The position numbers and the translations under genes are program-made. Shown piece by piece: positions 16,734 through 24,368 of a DNA stretch of 40,622 bases. The notes under the pieces were generated by a model. That model made no database searches. It was not told where the DNA came from and saw only the letters and a program-made list of their open reading frames with translations. Position 1 is the stretch's first letter. The number at the start of each line of letters is the position of its first letter. Source of the DNA: Serpens sp964410065 (lineage in GTDB: Bacteria; Pseudomonadota; Gammaproteobacteria; Pseudomonadales; Pseudomonadaceae); assembly GCA_964410065.1 (NCBI GenBank), contig CAYPFO010000026.1, positions 1 to 40,622 of the forward strand. Direction: 5' to 3'.

Positions 16734-18392
16734 TTATTGGTATGTAAAATCCAGACTGTTCAGTCCTTTTTGAATTTCAGGTATACTCATAAACAGTTTC
16801 CAAATCAATCCGGTTCTGTAATTCTCAATCATTACAATAATTGGGCCCTGATCAATAGCAAGGTGATCGTTGGCAAACCATTTCTCAGTAAGATTAAACG
16901 AATCAATGAAGCCATAATCCTTCCAGATTCTATCACCAAGAACATAATAGAAGAAGCGTAATGCCTCAATAGATTCATCCGGGGTATAGGGTATGGAAGA
17001 TATTGCCGCAGTTGGAGCTATCACCCCTTTATCGTTAGTAGGGGAGTGAGCACTATATCCACTATTGCCATCACTTGCAGATAACCCCCAGCAAACCTCA
17101 CTATATCCCAAATAATTTGAAGGATTTCGAACACAATGCAGATAGTTTATTTTTGAGTGATTTACATTCTGCTGCCAATAACCAGCATACTGATCTTTCA
17201 GATTCCTGGGATCAAGTCCCAGAAAAGAGTAGTGCGAGTAGAAAAGAGGCCCTCCATAAGAAGGTCCCAGCGGAAGCTTGTAATCGTAATAGTAACCATC
17301 ATTTATAAAACTACCATTATCTGTCCATCCATTAACATAAACAGTTTTATCTATAGGAAAAGAAGGAGAAGAGGCAGCCAGAATATAGGTAATTAAGCAC
17401 TCATCCCACCCTCTGATCTTATGATTCATTTCCCAACTATAATCAGGACTCCAGTGCCAGTATAATACATCTTCTCTATTACGCTGAAACCATGTCCATT
17501 CTACCTCTTCCCATAATTCAGAAATCATCTCCCTGAGTAATATCTCTTCCTGATTGTCAGAATTGAAATATTGTCTGGCAGTTAGCAATCCCTGAAACAA
17601 AAAAGATGTTTCTACTAAATCGGCACCATTATCCTTTTCACTAAATGGTACTGTTTGACCATTTGAACCATCAATCCAATGAGAAAAGGCACCATGATAG
17701 CGAACGGCACTATTTTTAAGAAAACTGCAGATTGTCAATAGTCTTTCTACTGCAGATTCCCTTTCGATAAACATCCTCTCTGCTGCCACAATCATTGCCA
17801 TAATGCCAAATCCTGTGCCTCCTGTTGTTACTATATCTCCAGATGAACTTCTTTCTCTGGCCATACCACTAACAGGATGCCCAAATTCCCAGAAATATCT
17901 GAATGTCTGTTTCTGCACAAGTGTTAGTAACTCATCATCCGAAATTACAGGAAACTTATATGTTGAATCTAATTCAGTGGATAAACTTATAGTCAATGGT
18001 GCTAATAATGATGAACCCGAACTGCTCATAAGCTCGGATGATATTATCAGTCGGTATTTTGTTAACCAATCAAGTGAAGAGGATGGTGAAATTAATACAA
18101 CACTATCATTATTTTGGAAATAGAAATTCAGTGATACATTCCTGGATTTACTATCACTCATTTTTATAGCTGATGTGACCGATGCTTTGTCTATAGCTGT
18201 AGAAAATGCAACTTTAATCTCAGGGTCCCTTGTAATATTCTCATAAATCAATCCCTCTGATCTTCCATTTACAGATATTGAACTATATGTAAGAGGAATA
18301 TTTGGATTTTCGTATGGCCCATCAATTTCCTTCTCTTTAGAGCAGGAGATAATCAGGATAAGAATGAGATTAAAAGAGATATGTTTTAGCAT
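16734..18392 (-). CDS. GH144-family lipoprotein with N-terminal Ig-like domain (GH144-B), probably surface exposed
   Basis: A second glycoamylase/GH144 protein. I start it at the ATG at 18392; the in-frame TTG at 18401 would only add three residues and lies close to the terminator. The signal peptide ends in LIISC (Cys17), followed by SKEKEID, a lysine/glutamate-rich stretch resembling the lipoprotein export signal for surface display in Bacteroidota. A bacterial Ig-like domain (Big_5/SbsA type) of about 110 residues precedes the GH144 domain (about 160-552), which shows VTTGGTGFGI, YHGAFSHWI, DNGADLVETSF, DVLYWHWSPDY, DECLITYILAASSP and NDKGVIAPTAA. The same catalytic-barrel landmarks as in GH144-A are present. 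It is the first enzyme gene after susC, susD and the LamG gene, but a terminator separates it from them. It is probably the outer-surface endo-acting enzyme; that is inference. Confidence 0.86.
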   Translation of the reverse strand: MLKHISFNLILILIISCSKEKEIDGPYENPNIPLTYSSISVNGRSEGLIYENITRDPEIKVAFSTAIDKASVTSAIKMSDSKSRNVSLNFYFQNNDSVVLISPSSSLDWLTKYRLIISSELMSSSGSSLLAPLTISLSTELDSTYKFPVISDDELLTLVQKQTFRYFWEFGHPVSGMARERSSSGDIVTTGGTGFGIMAMIVAAERMFIERESAVERLLTICSFLKNSAVRYHGAFSHWIDGSNGQTVPFSEKDNGADLVETSFLFQGLLTARQYFNSDNQEEILLREMISELWEEVEWTWFQRNREDVLYWHWSPDYSWEMNHKIRGWDECLITYILAASSPSFPIDKTVYVNGWTDNGSFINDGYYYDYKLPLGPSYGGPLFYSHYSFLGLDPRNLKDQYAGYWQQNVNHSKINYLHCVRNPSNYLGYSEVCWGLSASDGNSGYSAHSPTNDKGVIAPTAAISSIPYTPDESIEALRFFYYVLGDRIWKDYGFIDSFNLTEKWFANDHLAIDQGPIIVMIENYRTGLIWKLFMSIPEIQKGLNSLDFTYQ

Positions 18393-18403
18393 CCGTATCA
18401 ATT

Positions 18404-18438
18404 AAAAAAGCCTCAACCCACACCAGGTGAGTTGAGGC
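18404..18438 (-). terminator. Intrinsic terminator inside the PUL, between the LamG gene and GH144-B
   Basis: On the minus strand, after the LamG gene, a GC-rich stem GCCTCAAC pairs perfectly with GTTGAGGC (18431-18438 with 18410-18417), extended by CAC/GTG across one mismatch with a five-base loop, and is followed by six T. This is a textbook rho-independent terminator. It ends 12 bases before the GH144-B ATG. It would cut expression of the enzyme genes relative to susC/susD unless read through or unless a promoter lies within it. Confidence 0.85.
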
Positions 18439-18446
18439 AAATATAT

Positions 18447-19544
18447 TTACTGAGAATCTGCAATTATAGCCTGTATCTCAGCTTGTGTTAATGCCTTATT
18501 AAATAATCTCAGCTCATCAATCAAGCTCAGATCAGAGAAGTGATCCCATCCGGTGAATCTGGGTGCTCCCGAGGCTATGGATAAAATATCACATCCTGCC
18601 CAGCTTATTCCTGAGAAATCGCCACTGCTTACAATCTCCCCATTAAAATATACGACACACTGAGTACCGGAGATAGTAAATGCTAAATGTACCCAGTCTA
18701 CTGTTTCTGGGTTTAAGGTAGCAGCTGCACCTCCATCAAACCATGAGTCTGACATACCATTACCAACATTTAATTTAAATGTCTGGTTGGTTGGCCCACC
18801 TTCACGGAAGAAACGGAATCCATGATTTCTATTATTCATTGCAGTAGGATTAGCACTATCTACAGGTCCTATCACTAAAATACCAGCCCTATCGGGTGTA
18901 GAATTTAAGTTATACCAGAATGATGCACTAAATTCACTACTCAGCAGGTCAATGGCGTTACTCTCATCTTTTGTAGGGAAAGTTAGATATGAATCTAAAG
19001 CACCGGCGTAAGCATTTTGAACCTTACCGGATGCAAATCCAGAATTACCAATCATATTTGCACTATTAATTGAGACTAACTCCAATAAATCACCATCAAA
19101 AGGCATATAGAATATTTCTCCGTCATATTCAGGAACATATGGAGTTACTTTTTCGAAATTGACACTCTTTGTTGATGTTTTGCCCGACAAATCAGTTGCA
19201 GTAACAGTTAAGGTATGCTGACCATTTCCGAGTGCTTCAAAATTATGTGAAATTACTGCACGGCGATAGTCTTTAAAGTCAGAGTATGAGCCGATTGATG
19301 TTCCATCTATACTTAATGTTACAGATGCTAATTCAATATCATCTGAAGCGTTTATCTGAATATTAATTGAAGTTATATCTTCTCTTACCCTGATTAATGT
19401 ACCCTCTAATGGGTAGTTTATTGTTATAACCGGTTCAGATTGATCGGGTCCGGGATCTACAGCCGTAATTGGGTCAATCCCGCTTTCACATGCTATAAGA
19501 AAGATAGCAAGGAAGCTTAATAATATATACTGTATTGATTTCAT
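18447..19544 (-). CDS. LamG-like surface glycan-binding lipoprotein at the SusE position
   Basis: A lipoprotein with a signal peptide ending IFLIAC (Cys19). An Ig-like/cadherin-like domain covers about 38-130 (GNGQHTLTVTATDLSGKT is a typical strand pair), and a concanavalin A-like LamG jelly-roll covers about 140-360 (SASFWYNL, VHLAFTISGTQCVVYFNGE, SLIDELRLFNKAL). It follows susD by 36 bases and is the last gene before an intrinsic terminator, so it is probably made in amounts like SusC/SusD. Position and architecture suggest a cell-surface glycan-binding protein replacing SusE/SusF. I see no catalytic residues for a glycosidase. Binding specificity is unknown. Confidence 0.82.
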   Translation of the reverse strand: MKSIQYILLSFLAIFLIACESGIDPITAVDPGPDQSEPVITINYPLEGTLIRVREDITSINIQINASDDIELASVTLSIDGTSIGSYSDFKDYRRAVISHNFEALGNGQHTLTVTATDLSGKTSTKSVNFEKVTPYVPEYDGEIFYMPFDGDLLELVSINSANMIGNSGFASGKVQNAYAGALDSYLTFPTKDESNAIDLLSSEFSASFWYNLNSTPDRAGILVIGPVDSANPTAMNNRNHGFRFFREGGPTNQTFKLNVGNGMSDSWFDGGAAATLNPETVDWVHLAFTISGTQCVVYFNGEIVSSGDFSGISWAGCDILSIASGAPRFTGWDHFSDLSLIDELRLFNKALTQAEIQAIIADSQ

Positions 19545-19580
19545 ATTGTTTGATTTTAACTTTTCATTTAGATTTAAAAA

Positions 19581-21113
19581 TCAATTAGCAGCTTCTCTAA
19601 GTGCAGGAATTAGGTCTACCTGATTTTGCGGATAAGGCAAATAAAGCAGGTTTGGATTAAATGTTCTGCCATCGTAGCTTAATTCATTGTATTGTTCCAG
19701 CCTTATCATATCATAGTAGCGTGTTCCCCATTCCATAGCCAGTTCTGCAAACTTTTCGTCCATTACCTGCTGATGTGTAACTCCTGACAAACTGCTTAAT
19801 CCGGCTCTGTTTCTTACCAGATTAACTGCTGCGTCAGCAGTCATTACAGAACTATTAGCACCGCTCGTAAGTGCCTCAGCATGCATAAGTAGTATTTCAG
19901 CGTAACGTATCAGTTGCATATTCTTATTAGAACCATAACTGGTTCTGCCAGGAATTATCTGATCACTTGGCATGTAATGCTTTCCGCTTGCGAAAAGAGC
20001 ACGGGTATAATCATTTATCACATCCCCTGATGGTGTTGTATTTGAAATCCAGCTAGGCAAATTTGAATATGCCGGATCACTTTGAATTTCCTGGATACCC
20101 CTGTTAGTAAATAAGACACTGGTCTCAAGTCTGATTCTTTCACCTCTGTTAAGCATAAATTTTATGTACTTAAGACTAGGCTCATAAAAACCCCATCCAC
20201 CACCAATACCAGTAACCTTGGGAGACCATTCCTGCGGACCAAAGAAGTCCCACAAATAAGATGTTCTGTCGCCTGATCCTTGACCAAAATCTGAGTACTG
20301 ATACTCTAAAATATTCTCTTGATTGAGTTTGCCTTTTGTTTTAAAAAGTTCATAAAAGTCGGGCTCAAGCGAGAACCTGCCTGACTGAATAATCTGTGAT
20401 GTTGCATCGGCTACTTCCTGATAATTCTTTAGTTCTAAATTAGCTAAAGCTTTCATGGCAAGTGCTGCATATCTTGTTACCCCTCCAGGTATATCTGTTC
20501 TCTGATTTGGATGCAGATCAGGAAGATTTGGAATAGCTTCACTCATCTCATCAGAAATAAATTGCATCACCTCTTCTTTAGTTGATAACTCAGATTGTAG
20601 CAGGTTGGTAGGATCAAAGTCGGGTGGAATCAGTATATCACCCCATACTCTAGACACTTGAAACAACAGAAAGGCACGCAAAGTCTTGATTTCAGCTATA
20701 TATTGATCAGCCAGGTTATTATTGGCCCCATTTTCACGATAACGTTCAATTTGATTAATTGCTGAATAGTGAATGAATATCTTTGAATAATATCCTTCCC
20801 ATAGTGAATTATACATCCAATAATCTTTGTTGTAACGAAAGTAATCTGTCTCCATAAAATCCTGTTGATCACCCAGACCACCTGCATTAACATCATCACC
20901 CCTTACAGATATAAGTGGAAATGTTTCCCAACCAACATTATAGAAGCTGGAATAGGCACCAATAAGTGGGAGTATCATATTTTGAGAGAGTGTATAATCT
21001 GTCTCCTCCGTAAATGTCCTATTTTCAGCAGGCTCATCCAATAGATCATGGCAAGAATTTAAAATTAATGCCAGAATGATGAGCGTTACTATATATATAT
21101 TAAAATGTTTCAT
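19581..21113 (-). CDS. RagB/SusD-family glycan-binding outer-membrane lipoprotein
   Basis: The nutrient-binding lid of a SusCD importer. The signal peptide ends in ILNSC with Cys21 lipidated, followed by HDLLDEPAE, the usual SusD mature N-terminus. The alpha-helical TPR-like SusD core runs through LIGAYSSF, AEIKTLRAFLLFQVSRVWGDI (a family hallmark around the tryptophan) and ends with the RYAEILLMHAEAL and LAMEWGTRYYDMIRLE segments. Length 510 is typical. It starts 22 bases after susC, so the pair is co-transcribed. The specificity cannot be read from the sequence, but the enzymes downstream point to a beta-1,2-glucan-containing ligand. Confidence 0.95.
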   Translation of the reverse strand: MKHFNIYIVTLIILALILNSCHDLLDEPAENRTFTEETDYTLSQNMILPLIGAYSSFYNVGWETFPLISVRGDDVNAGGLGDQQDFMETDYFRYNKDYWMYNSLWEGYYSKIFIHYSAINQIERYRENGANNNLADQYIAEIKTLRAFLLFQVSRVWGDILIPPDFDPTNLLQSELSTKEEVMQFISDEMSEAIPNLPDLHPNQRTDIPGGVTRYAALAMKALANLELKNYQEVADATSQIIQSGRFSLEPDFYELFKTKGKLNQENILEYQYSDFGQGSGDRTSYLWDFFGPQEWSPKVTGIGGGWGFYEPSLKYIKFMLNRGERIRLETSVLFTNRGIQEIQSDPAYSNLPSWISNTTPSGDVINDYTRALFASGKHYMPSDQIIPGRTSYGSNKNMQLIRYAEILLMHAEALTSGANSSVMTADAAVNLVRNRAGLSSLSGVTHQQVMDEKFAELAMEWGTRYYDMIRLEQYNELSYDGRTFNPNLLYLPYPQNQVDLIPALREAAN

Positions 21114-21135
21114 TTTCTTTTAATTTATTAGATAG

Positions 21136-24100
21136 TTAAAACTTAACTGTTAATCCCAGAGTGTATGTTGCCGGTATAGGATATGTTTGAGTATCTATAC
21201 CATCGGGGATTTCCGGATTAAAGCCGTTGTAGTTGAAGAGTGTGAGCGGCCTGTCCGCAGTTAAATAGATTCTTATAGATGGTATTTCGTATCCAAACCA
21301 CTGTTGGTTATTAATATTATATCCCAACTGCACATTCTGAATTCTAAAGAATTTACCATCTTCGATAAAAAAGTCACTCATTTTCTGGTTCCATCCTTTT
21401 CTCAATCCTGCTGATGAGGGGTAACTATTGGACGTACCTTCACCATGCCATCTGTTTACTGCCAGATCTGCATCAATATTGGTATCATTTGTCCAGATAA
21501 ATTCTCCCCTTTTACGATTAAGAATTTTATTACCACTTTGCCCCATTAAGGTTAATGACAAATCGAATCCCTTGTAACCCAGTCCCAAATTAGCACCATA
21601 CATAAAATTGGGGAAATATGAACCTAAGATTACACGGTCATCATCATTAACTTCTCCATCACCGTTTGTATCTCTGAATTTAAGATCACCCGGGACAAGA
21701 TTATTGGCAACTGCAACCGGATCAGCATTTATTTCAGATTCATTTTGGTAAACACCTTCTACTCGATAACCAAAGAAGGATAGCAGTGGCTCACCAACAT
21801 ATGATCTTTGTCGGAATTCTGCCATTCCTCCATCAATATATGGTTGTCCGTAAAGATCCTTAACCTCATTCTTTAATGTGGAAAAATTTGTACCTATATT
21901 GTAACTGAAGTCGTTTGCAAATCGATCACTCCATCCTAAAGCAACTTCAAACCCTGAATTGCGTATTACACCAACATTTCGTAATACTGTACCTCCAATT
22001 GCAGGAATACTTACATTTATTGCAGCTTCTTTGGTGTCTCTTAGATACCAATCGGCATCAAGAGATAATCTATTCCCAAACATATTAGCTGTCAATCCTA
22101 TATTTGTTTCTTCAGTAAGTTCCCAGCGCAGGGTGGAGAATACACCTGACACAGTTGTACCTGAATAGAAGACATCTCCCAGAGATGTGTTTACTACATT
22201 TGAGGTCAGGGCACCATCACTTGCTTGTATTTTGTCATTTCCAAGTTGTCCCCAGCTTGCTCTCAATTTTAAATAATTAAACGTATCGTTAGGTTGCCAG
22301 AAATTCTCCTCAGTTATTACCCAGCCAACTCCTACTGTTGGGAAGTAGCCCCACTTTTCCTGGTACTTGGAGCTACCATCAGCTCGTAGAGTTGCATACA
22401 ACAGATATCTATTTGCATAATTATATGAGAACCTTCCAAAATAAGATATCCCGTACTGACGCAAGCCATCATTTATAACTCCATCCACAGGTATTGTCTC
22501 AGCCTGATCAATATACCACGACTGTTCCTGGCCTATCGGGAAGTTTAATCCTTTTGCTTCAAGCATTTCATATGATTGGTCTCTGAATGATGATCCCCCC
22601 ATAACTGTTATATTATGGTAGCCGAAACTATCTGTATATGTCAGAAGATTATCCCATGTTATATCTGAATAAATCTGTTGTCTTTTAATTAATGTTGCAT
22701 CAGGTCTTTGGAAATTATTTCCGATATAGTAGGGTAACAATACATCCCGGGCATTTATATTTCGGTATGCCTGATTAAATGAAGATTTATAAATTAGTTT
22801 TTGTGGAATAAAGCTAATTTCTGCGTATATATTTGCTAATAATCTTTTAGAAAGATGCCTTTTATTACTGAACTCCATTGTTGGAAATGGATTTTGACCA
22901 CCCCTATATCCCATATCTTGAGCATTGGCAAAATTAATTGGAGTGGCAGCTTCATTAGACTCATCATATATTGGAAGAATTGGAACTGCAAAATATGCTA
23001 AATTCCATGCTCCTGACTCTTCCGGATATCTTGTATCCTGACTCCAAATAAAATTTGAGCCCAGTTTTAACCAGTTTGTTGCATTAAAATCGATTCTTGT
23101 ACGGAAATTATATCTATCGTACTCGTTTTTCATATCCAGAATACCTTTCTGAGAAAAATAGTTGGCTCCGAGTGAATAGGTTACCCTTGAACCACCACCT
23201 GAAACATCTAAGTTGTAGTTTTGAATTGGAGCATTCCTTAAAATCTCCTTATACCAGTCGGTATTGACATCCGGGACGTTAGGATTGATTCTGCTGCGTC
23301 CATATCTCTGCATAGCCCTATCTATATTATTGATATCAGCAGAGGAACCAGATTCCATGACCATTGTGACAAACTGTTCCGCATTAGACATCTTTAAAAC
23401 ATTTTGTGCTACTTGAACGCCATAATAACCATCAAAAGTAATTTCAGGTTCTCTGTTTAATTGACCTGTTTTTGTTTCTATTAATATTACACCATTCGCT
23501 GCTCTTACACCATAGATAGCTGATGCTGAAGCGTCCTTAAGAATTGAAATTGAGTTGATGTCAGCTGAATTCAAAAACCCGATATCATCATAAAATACAC
23601 CATCAACTACATATAGCGGAGACTCATTTCCCCTTCCGGGATATGAACCTATACCCCTAACTCTAACAGTAGGTGATGACCCGGGACTACCGCTGCTCAC
23701 TATCTGAAGACCAGGCACTTTTCCTTGTAGTGCCTGCATAGGCTGACTTGTAGGTGTTTTCATGATATCCTCAGTTCTGATAGTCGTAATAGAAGAGGTT
23801 AAATCTTTTACTTTACTTGTACCATAACCTATTACGACCACCTCTTCAAGTGACTGCACATCTTCACTTACTGTAACATTAATGATGGTACGTGAGTTTA
23901 CCGGCTCCTCCACGGTTGTCATTCCAATGTAACTAAAGACGATAATTCCATTAGCCGGTACATCGGTAAGAGTGTAATTACCGTCAATATCGGTAACAGT
24001 TCCATGAGAGGTACCTTTCACTACAACAGTTACTCCTATTGCAGGATCTCCTGTAGATGCTTCTATAACTGTTCCTGTAACTGTAATCTGCTCTTGTGCA

Positions 24101-24156
24101 GAAATATAGTAGGAGCATAATAGAAAGCCTAAAATAATTGCAAGTTTAATCTTCAT
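21136..24156 (-). CDS. SusC/RagA-family TonB-dependent outer-membrane transporter
   Basis: The outer-membrane channel of the PUL importer. A signal peptide (1-20) is followed by a carboxypeptidase-regulatory-like domain (about 24-105, with the conserved GVTVVVKGTSHGTVTDIDGNYTL segment in two parts), a plug domain (about 115-230, with QALQGKVPGLQI and VRVRGIGS) and a beta-barrel to the C-terminal phenylalanine. The length of 1006 residues is normal. It lacks an N-terminal STN signalling domain, so it should not signal through an anti-sigma factor; the membrane regulator gene just upstream fits that. It is the first gene of the PUL, and its upstream region contains two palindromes. Confidence 0.96.
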   Translation of the reverse strand: MKIKLAIILGFLLCSYYISAQEQITVTGTVIEASTGDPAIGVTVVVKGTSHGTVTDIDGNYTLTDVPANGIIVFSYIGMTTVEEPVNSRTIINVTVSEDVQSLEEVVVIGYGTSKVKDLTSSITTIRTEDIMKTPTSQPMQALQGKVPGLQIVSSGSPGSSPTVRVRGIGSYPGRGNESPLYVVDGVFYDDIGFLNSADINSISILKDASASAIYGVRAANGVILIETKTGQLNREPEITFDGYYGVQVAQNVLKMSNAEQFVTMVMESGSSADINNIDRAMQRYGRSRINPNVPDVNTDWYKEILRNAPIQNYNLDVSGGGSRVTYSLGANYFSQKGILDMKNEYDRYNFRTRIDFNATNWLKLGSNFIWSQDTRYPEESGAWNLAYFAVPILPIYDESNEAATPINFANAQDMGYRGGQNPFPTMEFSNKRHLSKRLLANIYAEISFIPQKLIYKSSFNQAYRNINARDVLLPYYIGNNFQRPDATLIKRQQIYSDITWDNLLTYTDSFGYHNITVMGGSSFRDQSYEMLEAKGLNFPIGQEQSWYIDQAETIPVDGVINDGLRQYGISYFGRFSYNYANRYLLYATLRADGSSKYQEKWGYFPTVGVGWVITEENFWQPNDTFNYLKLRASWGQLGNDKIQASDGALTSNVVNTSLGDVFYSGTTVSGVFSTLRWELTEETNIGLTANMFGNRLSLDADWYLRDTKEAAINVSIPAIGGTVLRNVGVIRNSGFEVALGWSDRFANDFSYNIGTNFSTLKNEVKDLYGQPYIDGGMAEFRQRSYVGEPLLSFFGYRVEGVYQNESEINADPVAVANNLVPGDLKFRDTNGDGEVNDDDRVILGSYFPNFMYGANLGLGYKGFDLSLTLMGQSGNKILNRKRGEFIWTNDTNIDADLAVNRWHGEGTSNSYPSSAGLRKGWNQKMSDFFIEDGKFFRIQNVQLGYNINNQQWFGYEIPSIRIYLTADRPLTLFNYNGFNPEIPDGIDTQTYPIPATYTLGLTVKF

Positions 24157-24244
24157 GGCTCAATATTTATAATTGTTTAATAACAGTATTCAAAACAAAA
24201 TAAATTTAACTCACACAATTATTAAATAAAAATATCGAACCCCT

Positions 24245-24260
24245 CTTAATGTACGTTAAG
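24245..24260. promoter_or_regulatory. 16-bp near-perfect palindrome upstream of susC, candidate operator
   Basis: The sequence CTTAATGTACGTTAAG is self-complementary except for one T/G pair. It lies 88 bases upstream of the susC ATG, in the 212-base gap between susC and the regulator gene. The position suits an operator or activator site. I found no confident TAnnTTTG promoter box in this gap, so the promoter itself is not placed. Confidence 0.45.
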
Positions 24261-24278
24261 CTCAGATGTATGTTTTTC

Positions 24279-24288
24279 AAGTATACTT
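24279..24288. promoter_or_regulatory. Second palindrome upstream of susC
   Basis: AAGTATACTT is a perfect 10-base palindrome. Its centre is 31 bases from the centre of the palindrome at 24245-24260, close to three turns of the helix, so both could be contacted on one DNA face. Short A/T palindromes arise by chance, so this call is weak alone. Confidence 0.3.
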
Positions 24289-24368
24289 TATTTCTACTTT
24301 TATATGAGGTAAAATGCAGATAACCAGAATTGTATAATGTAAGTTTATTATAAGTGTATAGTAGTCAT

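Noticed and set aside
16709..16738. AATAAG / CTTATT inverted repeat between GH144-B and the oxidoreductase gene
   Set aside because: Short, A/T-rich, with a long loop and overlapping the stop codon; not distinguishable from chance.
13785..18392. Glucoamylase (starch-degrading) reading of the two GH144 proteins
   Set aside because: The glycoamylase domain name is historical; characterised members of this family act on beta-1,2-glucan, and no starch-related genes are present.
18393..18401. In-frame TTG start for GH144-B
   Set aside because: The ATG at 18392 gives a standard short lipoprotein signal; the TTG lies against the terminator T-run.
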